Shown here piece by piece: positions 27,104 to 36,234 of a stretch of 64,000 nucleotides of DNA. The DNA comes from JAHDHW01 sp963793295 (GTDB lineage Bacteria; Bacteroidota; Bacteroidia; Chitinophagales; Saprospiraceae): NCBI GenBank assembly GCA_963793295.1, contig CAWBZX010000013.1, positions 372,001-436,000 of the forward strand, read 5' to 3'. A model generated the notes under the pieces. That model searched no databases. It worked only from the letters and a program-made list of their open reading frames with translations, and was not told where the DNA came from. The position numbers and the translations under genes were made by a program. Numbering within the stretch: position 1 is the first letter of the stretch; the number at the start of each line of letters is the position of its first letter.

Positions 27104-27551
27104 ATGACCTTAGAAGAAAAAATCAATAATGATTTAAAAACAGCAATGAAAGCCAAAGACCAGGTTGGTTTGCGTGGGATAAGAGCGATCAAATCAGCCA
27201 TTTTGTTAGCAAAAACGGATGGAAGTGGAAATGAAATAAACCAGGACCTGGAAGTTAAATTGCTCCAAAAGTTAGTCAAACAAAGGAAAGATTCCCTCGA
27301 TATTTACGAAAAACAAAACCGGGAGGATTTAGCCGTGAAGGAAAGAGAAGAAATCGAAGTGATCGAAAAATATCTCCCAAAACAATTGGACGAATCGGAA
27401 TTGAAAGGAATCATTCAAACAAATTATTTCACAAACCGGAGCTTCATCAATGAAAGATATGGGCAAGGTGATGGGAATGGCCAGTAAACAATTGGCTGGG
27501 AAAGCCGACGGGAAAGCGATTTCGAGTGTTGTAAAGCAATTGCTCGGCTAG
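27104..27551 (+). pseudogene. GatB/YqeY domain protein, split by a one-base frameshift
   Basis: Small protein related to the tail domain of GatB; its role is not firmly established. The first reading frame from ATG 27104 gives a normal YqeY N-terminus (MTLEEKINNDLKTAMKAKD) and runs through EVIEKYLPKQLDESELKGI. After about 27420 it turns into unrelated sequence and stops at 27487. The next frame continues the family exactly: IISQTGASSMKDMGKVMG, then ASKQLAGKADGKAISSVVKQL, stopping at 27551. Removing one A from the AAA run near 27417-27419 joins both parts into a 148-residue protein of the usual length. The cause is either a recent mutation or a sequencing/assembly error. Confidence 0.88.
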
Positions 27552-27576
27552 AATTAAATTTGAAAAAACAAGTAAG

Positions 27577-27632
27577 AAAAAGCAAAGGAGCAAAGACCTT
27601 TTAGTAGAGATCATCTTGCCTTTGCTTTTTTT
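27577..27632 (+). terminator. Probable terminator after yqeY
   Basis: 12-base-pair stem (AAAAAGCAAAGG with its complement) around a long 32-base loop, ending in a T run. It lies 25 bases after the restored yqeY stop, which supports that reading frame as the true gene end. Confidence 0.6.
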
Positions 27633-27813
27633 ATTCTAAAAAATAAATATCAATAAAATATAATTTTTTAAAATTTCATTCCGTTAAATATCCAAGAGTT
27701 AAAAAAATTAACTTTTAGTCATCCCTGATTGCGACATAATCCTTTCTGAACATACATTCAACAGACACTTTTTAATTAATTTTTCAGTAGTTAATCTGAA
27801 TTAATACACCGCT

Positions 27814-28686
27814 ATGAGTGCATTTAAGCGCGCCACAAAAATCATTTGTGGGATTGTAATATTATTAATTACATTTTCCTGCAAAAAAGAAACGATTATT
27901 GTTCCTGACAATAATGCACCAATCATTAATAATGTACCGGCGATAAAAATTGAAAATTATATCAATCGCGTTTTCATCGATCTGATCGGCAGAGAACCAT
28001 TTGATACCGAAATGGAATTTGAACTCCAGGCACTAAAAAGTGGCAACCTTTCAAAAGATTCGCGTGAAGCATTAATCACCAAACTCCAGACCAGTACAGA
28101 CTTTATTGAAGGGGATACTTCCTACACAAGAGCTTACCACCAACACCTCTACAACCTGGCTAAGATCCGTTGTATTGAAGGCGCATCTGATGCTAAAATA
28201 AACGAAGAAATCGATGGTGCTAGCGATCCGGCCGATATTTTGCGATTACAACAAGTATTATCAAGTCGGGCAGATTTACAAAATGGGTTGATTCAATATA
28301 ATGAGGTATTTGCCAGGATGATTTATAACCTAGTTTATGATCAGATAAATATGAATTCTTTCAATTTCGTAAATGCCACTTTTGATAATTTACTTTGGCG
28401 TTATCCAACAAATTCTGAATTTCAAGAAGGATATCAAATGGTAGAGTACAATAACTCAGCGACTATTTTTGGTCAAATCGGTCAAAATAAAGCGGACTAC
28501 GTAAACATCATTAGTAATTCCAGAGAAATATATGAAGGCATGATTATTTGGTCATTTCAACAAATTTTGTCAAGACCTCCTACTACTGAAGAAACGGCTT
28601 CATTATTAGAAGATTTCATTAATCATCAGGATATAAAAATCATCCAGCGCCAAATCATGGCAACAGATGAATACGCTAATTTTTAA
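27814..28686 (+). CDS. Lipoprotein with DUF1549/DUF1553-like helical motifs
   Basis: First gene of a six-gene rightward block. The signal peptide ends at a lipobox (LLITFSCKK), so the mature protein is probably anchored to a membrane. Three segments share a pattern: YINRVFIDLIGREPFDTEME (near 49), FDNLLWRYPTNSEFQ (near 192) and SFQQILSRPPTTEETASLL (near 248). They resemble the FIxRVYLDLxGRxPTxxE and LSRxPTxxE motifs of the Planctomycete DUF1549 and DUF1553 families. That link is from memory and needs a profile search. No catalytic residues are recognised. At 290 residues it is much shorter than those families. Confidence 0.72.
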   Translation: MSAFKRATKIICGIVILLITFSCKKETIIVPDNNAPIINNVPAIKIENYINRVFIDLIGREPFDTEMEFELQALKSGNLSKDSREALITKLQTSTDFIEGDTSYTRAYHQHLYNLAKIRCIEGASDAKINEEIDGASDPADILRLQQVLSSRADLQNGLIQYNEVFARMIYNLVYDQINMNSFNFVNATFDNLLWRYPTNSEFQEGYQMVEYNNSATIFGQIGQNKADYVNIISNSREIYEGMIIWSFQQILSRPPTTEETASLLEDFINHQDIKIIQRQIMATDEYANF

Positions 28687-28688
28687 AA

Positions 28689-29189
28689 ATGAGGATCATG
28701 AAAAAATTTCAATACCCCTTTCTAAGCTTCATTATTATATTGATGGCTATGGTCGGTTGCAAAGAGGAAACCTATGTTTATGATGTAAACGAAGTAGTCG
28801 TCACACCAAACAATTCAGAAAAGGATAAAGAAAAATCAGTACCCCAGTTTATTTCAATATTATATTCCAATATTTATCAAAAAGCATTGAGTCCTGATGA
28901 TTTGGTTGATATCTCAGAATTGATCGCTTCGATCGGAGATAAACAGATTGCCTACGAAACCGTATTAGCAAAAATGATTACTGATCCGGAAGTAGAGATT
29001 CCTACAAATGGAGAAATGAGAGCCGATGTTGAAAAATTTGTGGTTGAAACATATAAACGATTTTATGTTCGGCTACCAACAGAAGCGGAAAAAACCTATT
29101 TCACGAACTATATAGAATCAAATCCCGATGTAACACCGGTGCTGGTTTATTTTTCATTCGCAACAGCCAACGAGTACAATTATTATTAA
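28689..29189 (+). CDS. Small lipoprotein with repeated DUF1549-like motif
   Basis: A 166-residue lipoprotein (lipobox AMVGCKE) two bases after the preceding stop, so translationally coupled. ATG 28689 and ATG 28698 are both possible. The second is preceded by GAGG and gives a tidier signal peptide starting MKKFQYP. The mature part has two copies of the helical pattern seen in the upstream gene: FISILYSNIYQKALSPDDL and YKRFYVRLPTEAEKTYFTNY. Function is unknown. It may form a complex with the upstream lipoprotein and the downstream phosphatase-fold protein. Confidence 0.7.
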   Translation: MRIMKKFQYPFLSFIIILMAMVGCKEETYVYDVNEVVVTPNNSEKDKEKSVPQFISILYSNIYQKALSPDDLVDISELIASIGDKQIAYETVLAKMITDPEVEIPTNGEMRADVEKFVVETYKRFYVRLPTEAEKTYFTNYIESNPDVTPVLVYFSFATANEYNYY

Positions 29190-29242
29190 AATTTTAGGCC
29201 ATACCTAAAACCGAGCGTCTAATAATTCTTAAAATTTGAACA

Positions 29243-30595
29243 ATGAAAAGAAGGGACTTTCTTAAAAAAGCGTCATTGGCAACAGCAGGAACGATAAGCA
29301 TGCCTTATATTCTTCCCACTGGAAGATTGTTTGCCGCCACAGGATCGGTAATGGCAAACCATGTTGTTTTTGTCATGTTTGCTGGCGGTGTTCGTCACCA
29401 GGAAGCTATGGGCAAAAAGTATTTGGCAGAAAGCCAGGGGCTAGATATTGAAGGGAACATTATGTACAATATGCTGACAGGAGATGTTCCCGAATTGAAA
29501 ATTGTTTATGGTGTTACCAGCAGTGACGGACAACCCGGAGGCCAGCCCATTGACCCGATTTTAAATACAACATTAGAAGAACAGGGAACACTTTTCAAAG
29601 AGGTGAGATATTCAAAAGGCGGCACAGGCCATTTCGGTGGGTTGAGTACCGGTGTTTCAGGATATTATGGTGTGACACAAGGCTTACAAGCCAGACCGAA
29701 GCATCCTACGATTTTCGAATATCTAAGAAGACATGCTGGGTTTAAGGCAACGGATACCTGGTTTATCGGAAATGGAATTGGCAATTCTACTCCCCTTCTC
29801 AACTACAGCGCACATCCGGATTATGGTAGAAAATATGGTGGAAATTTTTTCGCTCCAAATGTTACATTCGGTCAGCAAGGGCAAGATCATTTAAAAGGGT
29901 TTAGAAATTTCCATCCAACTGAAGAAGTGAGTAGAATTGTAGAAATGAGAGAATTTTTAAATCATTCTTATTTAGCAAACGGCCGTGAAATTCCGCATTT
30001 ATACAATACGGAAGATGAAAAATACAACATCAAACAATTTATTGAAAATACATTTGAACAATTAGATAACGGCCAAATAGCTTTTCCACCCGTAACAGAT
30101 AACGGAGATCTTTCTACCATTGGATATGCAACCGAAGTGCTAAAATGGTTTAAACCAAAAATGTTAGTCGTAAACATGAGCAGCGTGGATAGTTGTCATT
30201 CAAGTTATACGGGTTTCTTACAATCATTGCATCGCGGTGATCACGCAGTCGGACACTTGTGGAAATTTATTCAAGAGCAAGTACCGGAAATGGCCAATGA
30301 TACCGTGATGATCATCATGCCGGAACACGGACGAAACTATGAATCCAACGCTATAACCGATGAAAATGATTGGTTTGCATTTGATCATGACTCTGATGCA
30401 AATTCAAGGCGTATTTTCACACAAATGGTTGGCCCAGGTGTTCAGTCTAATCTAATTGTTGGAGATGAGAACAACCCGGTTGGGGATGCAGCGGATATTG
30501 TTCCAACAATCGCAGATATATTTGGAATAAAAGATGAAGTCTTTTCAAAAGGCCTTTTACAATCCAATGCAATGTCATTATTTGATAGAATTTAA
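29243..30595 (+). CDS. Tat-exported DUF1501-like protein (alkaline phosphatase fold)
   Basis: Predicted periplasmic or surface protein of the alkaline phosphatase/sulfatase superfamily, 450 residues. A twin-arginine signal (MKRRDFLKKASLATAGTISM) is clear. Candidate metal-binding residues sit in VNMSSVDSCHSSYTG (near 312), IIMPEHGRNYES (near 354) and FDHDSDANSRR (near 375), the spacing seen in DUF1501-type proteins. Unlike the DUF1501 protein at 6.0 kb it has no T9SS sorting domain. It is the third gene of the lipoprotein block, 53 bases after the previous gene. The substrate is unknown. Confidence 0.78.
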   Translation: MKRRDFLKKASLATAGTISMPYILPTGRLFAATGSVMANHVVFVMFAGGVRHQEAMGKKYLAESQGLDIEGNIMYNMLTGDVPELKIVYGVTSSDGQPGGQPIDPILNTTLEEQGTLFKEVRYSKGGTGHFGGLSTGVSGYYGVTQGLQARPKHPTIFEYLRRHAGFKATDTWFIGNGIGNSTPLLNYSAHPDYGRKYGGNFFAPNVTFGQQGQDHLKGFRNFHPTEEVSRIVEMREFLNHSYLANGREIPHLYNTEDEKYNIKQFIENTFEQLDNGQIAFPPVTDNGDLSTIGYATEVLKWFKPKMLVVNMSSVDSCHSSYTGFLQSLHRGDHAVGHLWKFIQEQVPEMANDTVMIIMPEHGRNYESNAITDENDWFAFDHDSDANSRRIFTQMVGPGVQSNLIVGDENNPVGDAADIVPTIADIFGIKDEVFSKGLLQSNAMSLFDRI

Positions 30596-30609
30596 GAAAG
30601 AACTAGAAA

Positions 30610-31551
30610 ATGATTTCAAAACAAATAATAGCTTCACTCATTGTCATTTTGGTAATTATTTCTTGTCAAAAGGAACATGTAAATCCATACGACGCGCAAG
30701 ATTTACCAGAAGACAACACTGTTCAGGGGGAACAACTGAATCCAATATCTATTGAAGGGTTGCATGCCAATATTTTTGGAAAAACATGTGCCAATTCAGG
30801 CTGTCATGATGGTAATTTCGAACCGGATTTTAGAACGATCGAAAGTACTTACAATACTTTGGTTTTTCAGCCAATCATCAAAAATGACCCACAAGGAACT
30901 TTTGAATATCGGGTCGTTCCTGGAAATGTCAATCAATCTCAGATAATAGCTCGGTTGACCTATGATATCGATGGAAATTCAGGGATGATGCCATTGGAAA
31001 TTGAGCCGGAATCTGATTGGCCGGATAAATCTGATGAATACATCCAGAATGTGAAAGACTGGATTGCCGGAGGGGCAAAAGATGTTTTAGGAAATAGCCC
31101 AACGATTGCAAACGGATTGCCACAAATGCAAGGAGTGATCGGAAAAGGAACAACTTGGAATGGTCGAGAAGATGGTGGGCAAGGAGCTCTGCGCGTTCCA
31201 CTCTCTCAGACTACTTTAGAGATTTATTTTGCATTTTCTGATGATGAGACTCCACCCAATAGCTTTAGCAATAATAAAATTCGGTTTTCCCAGGACCAGG
31301 ATGGATTTGAAGGAATTGCAGAGCAGAATCTTCAGATTTTGAGTACTCCTGTTTTGCATGAAGGATATTACGGAGGCCAGATTAATTATTACCACAAAAT
31401 TACCATAAACCCTCACGACTATGCTTCACTAAACGAGAAAGTTTATTTCAGGGTTTATGTAAAAGATGCTGTTAATCCGGTAACGGAAATTCCTTCGGAT
31501 GGAGGAGCTTATTATATAAAAGATTATTTCTCATTTACGATTATCGAATAG
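30610..31551 (+). CDS. Lipoprotein with cytochrome c-like CX4CH motif
   Basis: A 313-residue lipoprotein (lipobox VIISCQKE). An N-terminal domain (about 45-160) looks like the PSCyt1-type cytochrome region: GKTCANSGCHDGNF near 57, then MMPLE near 126 and YIQNVKDWIAGGA near 141. The spacing is CX4CH rather than the standard CX2CH, so covalent haem is possible but not assured. A beta-rich C-terminal domain (about 170-313) is unrecognised. It is fourth in the block, 14 bases after the phosphatase-fold gene. In Planctomycetes such a domain is often fused to DUF1549/DUF1553; here the parts appear as separate genes. Confidence 0.72.
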   Translation: MISKQIIASLIVILVIISCQKEHVNPYDAQDLPEDNTVQGEQLNPISIEGLHANIFGKTCANSGCHDGNFEPDFRTIESTYNTLVFQPIIKNDPQGTFEYRVVPGNVNQSQIIARLTYDIDGNSGMMPLEIEPESDWPDKSDEYIQNVKDWIAGGAKDVLGNSPTIANGLPQMQGVIGKGTTWNGREDGGQGALRVPLSQTTLEIYFAFSDDETPPNSFSNNKIRFSQDQDGFEGIAEQNLQILSTPVLHEGYYGGQINYYHKITINPHDYASLNEKVYFRVYVKDAVNPVTEIPSDGGAYYIKDYFSFTIIE

Positions 31552-31554
31552 AAA

Positions 31555-32013
31555 ATGACCAGATTTAAAACATATTTGATCCTGCTTTTTTTGACAACAA
31601 TATTTGTTTTTGGGTGTACAAAAGTATCGAACGATCCATTTTATGACCTCACACCAAGAATAGAATTGTTGGAAGTTTCAAAAAATACGGTTATTCAATT
31701 TTCAGATTCCATTTCAATATCGATTTTATATGAAGATGGAGATGGGGACTTGGGAAATCCAGACCCGGATGTTAATTCCATATTTGTAAAAGATAGTCGC
31801 CTTGAATTAGCTGATGAATATTATTTGGGTCCTCTTGCTCCCGTCGGTTCAAAAATTTCAATCAATGGAACACTGAATATGAAGTTATCTCCCACTTTTT
31901 TACTTGGTAATGGGACTGAGGAAAAAATGGTTCTAACGATCTATATGGTCGACAGAGCAGGTAATCAAAGCAATACAATCGAAACAGAAACAATAACAAT
32001 TTTAAGAGATTAA
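31555..32013 (+). CDS. Small lipoprotein, unknown function
   Basis: A 152-residue lipoprotein (lipobox FVFGCTK), starting three bases after the preceding stop. YEDGDGDLGNPDPD (near 61) is an acidic, possibly calcium-binding loop. The rest is predicted beta sandwich, ending VDRAGNQSNTIETETITIL, similar to immunoglobulin-like edge strands. I do not recognise a family. The tight spacing on both sides (3 and 21 bases) places it firmly in the same operon as the cytochrome-like lipoprotein and the giant T9SS protein. Confidence 0.75.
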   Translation: MTRFKTYLILLFLTTIFVFGCTKVSNDPFYDLTPRIELLEVSKNTVIQFSDSISISILYEDGDGDLGNPDPDVNSIFVKDSRLELADEYYLGPLAPVGSKISINGTLNMKLSPTFLLGNGTEEKMVLTIYMVDRAGNQSNTIETETITILRD

Positions 32014-32034
32014 CACGCAAGCACCTAAAATCCA

Positions 32035-35000
32035 ATGAGGGTAATTTTTGTACAAATTATAAGTTTGTTTTTGACAGGAATGTGCATGGCACAGCCTGAG
32101 TTTTATATGAGTAATCAAACCGTTGATGATTGTAAGGGGATTTTGTATGATAGTGAAAATGGAGATATCGGAGGCAATTATGATCACAATGAAAATTACA
32201 CCTTTACGATTTGTATCCCCGGAACTCAACCGATTACGATGGAGTTTTATGAATTTTGTACAGAGGAAATGTTTGATTTCATCACAATTTATGACGGTCC
32301 GGATACCATGTCAACGATTATTTTTGGACCTCATTCCGGAGAAGTTGAACCTCCTCTCATTATAGCATACAGCGGATGCCTGACCATCAATTTTACAAGC
32401 GATCCAAACGTAGCTTGTACAGGTTGGGAAGCTGAATGGTGGGTAGATGTTGAAGAGCCACTACCTCCGAATATTTTGCCGATCGCAAATGTTCCTTGTG
32501 AAAGTAATTCAATGGTCGTTACTTTTGATGAACAAATACCCTGTGACTCTATTTATGCCTCAGCATTTAGCATTGTCGGACCCCAAATACCGGGGATAGC
32601 AAGTGTCAGCCCAAATCCCTGCTCGGGCGGAACCAGCAATTCGGCGATATTAAATTTCACCGAGCCTTTAGCGGTGAGCGGAAATTACCAGGTTATTTTT
32701 ATTTCTTATAAAGTAGATGAGTGTGGTGAAATATACGAACTGATTTCAACAGGAAACTTTTCAATTGTTGACTGTCCGCTTTATGTATCTCTGGATACTG
32801 AAAATGACACGATTTGTGCAGGAGATTGTGCTTTAATCACGTCATTTGTTTCCGGAGGATTAGCTGGAACTTACTCATACGACTGGGGGCCAGTCAACTC
32901 TAATAGTGATACAGCTGTGGTTTGTCCAACAGTTACAACATCATATACTTTAGTCGTTTCAGATGCTAACGGGTCTACTGCAGAAGACGTTATTTCTATC
33001 TTCGTTTTCCCGGCTCCTCTTATAAATGGCGGAGACATTATGGTTTGTCAATCTGACCCTCCATTTTTTTTAACAGCAAACCCTCCTGGAGGAATTTGGT
33101 CGGGAGAAGGGATCATTGATGAAAATACAGGAGAATATGATCCAGAACAAACCACTAGTCAAATTGATGTAGTTTCCTACACAGATTTAGAAGGCTGTTC
33201 CTCATCAATTAATATTACAATGGTAGAACTTGATCAAGGGACCGATGATGCTGCTTGTCCTGGATCTGTTCCGTTTTATGTTTCAGGAGGAGATCCACCT
33301 GGAGGAACCTGGTCTGGCCCGAATATCCAGGCTGACGGTTTGTTCACTCCACCAGCCGTTGCAGGAAGTTTTGAAGTAACTTACACCCATCCGAATGGCT
33401 GCTCTGGCAGTAAATTTATTAATGTGGATACAATCACGTTGCCTGCGATTGATTCAGTTTGTCAATCAGCTTTACCTTTTATTTTACCTGTTACTCCTTT
33501 TGGAGGAGAGTGGTCAGGACCAGGAATTGTAGATATTGACTTTGGAATGTTCGATCCCGACATCGCTAATATTGGGAATAATGTGTTAGTTTATGATATC
33601 AATGGATGCTCGGATTCTCTGACAATTTTCGTAAAAGAAATTAATGCAGGAAATAGTTTTTCAGCCTGCCCCGAAGAGGTTCCTTTTATTATTTCGGGTA
33701 ATTGGAGTCCAGCCGGAGGTGTATGGCAGGGATTGGGAGTTGTTGATTCAATAACTGGAATGTATGATCCTTCTTTATTGCCAAATGGTTCGATTGATAC
33801 CCTTACTTATTCAGTAAATGGCTGTTCAGATATCATTGGGGCTTTTATCAGACAAACCGAAATTCAAGCCGATAATTTGACTTTTTGTTTGAATGATGAT
33901 GTTTTTGAATTGAATAATGATAATACCGGCCGTCGCCCTTGGGGAGGAACCTGGTCTGGCCCAGGAGTTTTCAACCCTCAAGGGAATAATTGGTTTTTTG
34001 ATCCCGCAATAGCTTCAATCGGGCAGCATACACTTTTTTATGAAGCAAATACATGTGTTGATAGTATGACAGTCGAAGTATTTATCAATCCTATTGTTAC
34101 TTCTGAAACGATATGTATTGAAGAGCCACCAATGACGTTAACAGCTAATCCATCAGGAGGCAATTGGAGTGGAAATGGTATTACAAATGGTGACGGAGGG
34201 GTGTTTGATCCACAAGTGGCCGGAGTTGGGATGCATACGGTTTATTTCGAATCAAATGATGGTTGTTCTGCTGAAGGTACTATTACGGTTATTCCCTATG
34301 ATGACGCAACCATTGAAAATCTCGACAGTTTTTATTGTTATAAAGATACTTTCATCAACATCATGGCAAATCCTCTAGGAGGACAGCTTATGATTGATAG
34401 TGTTCCTGCTACGCATTTCAATCCTGCTGAATTAGGTCCAGGAAACCATCTTGTTGAATATAGTCTGGGACAAGGTGCGTGTTTTAGTTCTTCTGCGGTT
34501 ATGGTTGAAGTGGGGGAACCAATTGGTTTTTCAACACCTTTTGAACAAGATTCTATTTGCTTTGGGGAAAGTATTACGATATCTGTAGAGGGTTTTGGAG
34601 GAAATACCCCAGGAAATTATACCTACACCTGGGATCATGGACTTGGATTTGGAAGAACACAGTTTGTCACACCTTTAAATACAACAACGTATAATGTTGC
34701 GATAGAAGATGGTTGCTCAGAATCAGCCAATGCAAGCATTACTATTTATGTACATCCACAGATTCTGACTTCTTTTACAACCGGTGAAACGGTTTGTTTT
34801 GTTGATACAACATGGGCAACGATCAACGCTTCTCCTCCTGCTGAATATGAATTCGTTTGGGATAGTGAACCTCCTACTTTTGGTCCAACGATAGAAAGTA
34901 ACCCGATTTCGTATAATGTTGAAGTTACAAATTCTGAAACCTATTGCACTGTTGAAAGTAGTATAACCCTTCCTGGATATGATCCGATCCAGGCCAATTT

Positions 35001-35523
35001 TGGCATTTCTCCGAATGTAGAATGTGTATCAAGCTTTGAACCTGAAATCGAGATCTTAGATTTTAGTGTAGGAGGTATAAATGGTTATTGGGACTTTGGT
35101 GATGGGAGTCCGACGGAATCGTACAATCTTGGTGAGAACCTTAGTCACGTTTTTCCTGATTCGGGCAACTTCACCATTTTGCTGCATATCGAAAATGAAG
35201 GGTTTTGTGAGTCAGAATATGAGTTAAACGTTTGCGTAAAACCCGAACACACCTTGTTTGCACCAAATGCTTTTACACCAAATTATGATGGGGTGAACGA
35301 TGTGTTTAAATTTAAAGGGATTGGTGTTGATGAAATTTCATTCCAGGTTTTTAACCGATGGGGTCAGGTAGTCTTTGAAGGGGAAGACATGAACGATAGT
35401 TGGGATGGTAAATTCAAAGGGCAATTTGTAAGTCCGGGTGTGTTTTCTTTTTTAGCTGAATACACGACGATTTACAATCCAAATACACAGGTTATGAAAG
35501 GATTGGTAACCGTTGTTTATTAA
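32035..35523 (+). CDS. Giant T9SS type B surface protein with CUB, ~70-residue repeats and PKD domain
   Basis: A 1162-residue exported protein, probably exposed on the cell surface. A signal peptide (1 to about 20) is followed by a CUB-like domain (about 25-140, with YDGPDTMSTIIFG) and Ig-like regions. Seven repeats follow, each marked by GGxWSGxG or a relative, with landmarks near residues 352, 423, 490, 560, 637, 708 and 781. A PKD domain follows (GYWDFGDGSPTES, near 1018). The last 85 residues (APNAFTPNYDGVNDVFKFKG ... FNRWGQVVFEG) are the gliding-motility-associated C-terminal domain, a T9SS type B signal. It is last in the block and may anchor or present the upstream proteins. Confidence 0.88.
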   Translation: MRVIFVQIISLFLTGMCMAQPEFYMSNQTVDDCKGILYDSENGDIGGNYDHNENYTFTICIPGTQPITMEFYEFCTEEMFDFITIYDGPDTMSTIIFGPHSGEVEPPLIIAYSGCLTINFTSDPNVACTGWEAEWWVDVEEPLPPNILPIANVPCESNSMVVTFDEQIPCDSIYASAFSIVGPQIPGIASVSPNPCSGGTSNSAILNFTEPLAVSGNYQVIFISYKVDECGEIYELISTGNFSIVDCPLYVSLDTENDTICAGDCALITSFVSGGLAGTYSYDWGPVNSNSDTAVVCPTVTTSYTLVVSDANGSTAEDVISIFVFPAPLINGGDIMVCQSDPPFFLTANPPGGIWSGEGIIDENTGEYDPEQTTSQIDVVSYTDLEGCSSSINITMVELDQGTDDAACPGSVPFYVSGGDPPGGTWSGPNIQADGLFTPPAVAGSFEVTYTHPNGCSGSKFINVDTITLPAIDSVCQSALPFILPVTPFGGEWSGPGIVDIDFGMFDPDIANIGNNVLVYDINGCSDSLTIFVKEINAGNSFSACPEEVPFIISGNWSPAGGVWQGLGVVDSITGMYDPSLLPNGSIDTLTYSVNGCSDIIGAFIRQTEIQADNLTFCLNDDVFELNNDNTGRRPWGGTWSGPGVFNPQGNNWFFDPAIASIGQHTLFYEANTCVDSMTVEVFINPIVTSETICIEEPPMTLTANPSGGNWSGNGITNGDGGVFDPQVAGVGMHTVYFESNDGCSAEGTITVIPYDDATIENLDSFYCYKDTFINIMANPLGGQLMIDSVPATHFNPAELGPGNHLVEYSLGQGACFSSSAVMVEVGEPIGFSTPFEQDSICFGESITISVEGFGGNTPGNYTYTWDHGLGFGRTQFVTPLNTTTYNVAIEDGCSESANASITIYVHPQILTSFTTGETVCFVDTTWATINASPPAEYEFVWDSEPPTFGPTIESNPISYNVEVTNSETYCTVESSITLPGYDPIQANFGISPNVECVSSFEPEIEILDFSVGGINGYWDFGDGSPTESYNLGENLSHVFPDSGNFTILLHIENEGFCESEYELNVCVKPEHTLFAPNAFTPNYDGVNDVFKFKGIGVDEISFQVFNRWGQVVFEGEDMNDSWDGKFKGQFVSPGVFSFLAEYTTIYNPNTQVMKGLVTVVY

Positions 35524-35558
35524 AGATGTGATTTTGTATTTTAAAAAATCGAATTGGT

Positions 35559-36188
35559 TTAGTCAACTTCAAGTGCATCTAAAATTTCATCGAGCTCATC
35601 GAAAGATTTAAAACCCACTTTTTCCTCTTCACCACCTTTTAGGCTTAAGCCATAAATTGGAAGTGATGTTAGGATATCATTTAAGTGAGTCAATTCAAAA
35701 TCAATACTTAAAATAATCTTAAACCGATCACACAAATCTTTTAGTGCATTTTTTTTTGTCGAAATAGATTCCCAGGAGATATTATTTTTAGAATAGTTTA
35801 AAAGGAAGATATCTACATTTGCTGAGGCTGTTTCGAAAGAACTTCTTAAATCATAATAATCCAAATCTTTTTCAACAACTATTTCTTTGATGACCGTAAC
35901 ACCCTGAAGAGCCAAAGAACTAGTATCTGCAAACATCCCGACCTGGATTACATCAAGTCCTAAAAAATCAATAGCTGCAGCCATTTCACTACTGTCCTGT
36001 ATTCCAAATTCACCAACAATCTGAGGTCCTTCCAGCCATTCTTTTATCGCTTTTATATTTTGGGGATGTATAAAGTTTTCTGTACCTGGATCAAGATTAA
36101 ATCCGAGCCAATCTACACCTCTTGCCGCAAAATAACGCGCATCAGTTAAATTGGTGACCTGGCTTGCTTTAATTCGTGTTTTTAACAT
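35559..36188 (-). CDS. Degenerate phosphoribosylanthranilate isomerase (TrpF)-like protein
   Basis: A 209-residue TIM-barrel protein that follows TrpF in outline: KTRIKASQVTNLTDARYFAA aligns with the family KICGITxxEDA, GVDWLGFNLDPGT with GADxxGFxFxPxS, and LDVIQVG with LDxVQLHG. The catalytic Cys of the KICG motif is absent (the sequence is KTRIKAS). The GGTG phosphate loop is missing, and the C-terminal DVSSGVE motif has become GLSLKGGEEEK. It is therefore unlikely to be an active isomerase. No other trp gene is nearby. It may be a repurposed barrel conserved in relatives; the function is unknown. Confidence 0.72.
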   Translation of the reverse strand: MLKTRIKASQVTNLTDARYFAARGVDWLGFNLDPGTENFIHPQNIKAIKEWLEGPQIVGEFGIQDSSEMAAAIDFLGLDVIQVGMFADTSSLALQGVTVIKEIVVEKDLDYYDLRSSFETASANVDIFLLNYSKNNISWESISTKKNALKDLCDRFKIILSIDFELTHLNDILTSLPIYGLSLKGGEEEKVGFKSFDELDEILDALEVD

Positions 36189-36234
36189 TTAGATAGAAGT
36201 AATTTTTTAAAAATAAATTTGATGTAAAAGTACT

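Noticed and set aside
33080..34420. Possible CRISPR or DNA satellite because of ~210-base periodicity
   Set aside because: The repeats are diverged at DNA level and in frame; they encode protein repeats of a surface protein.
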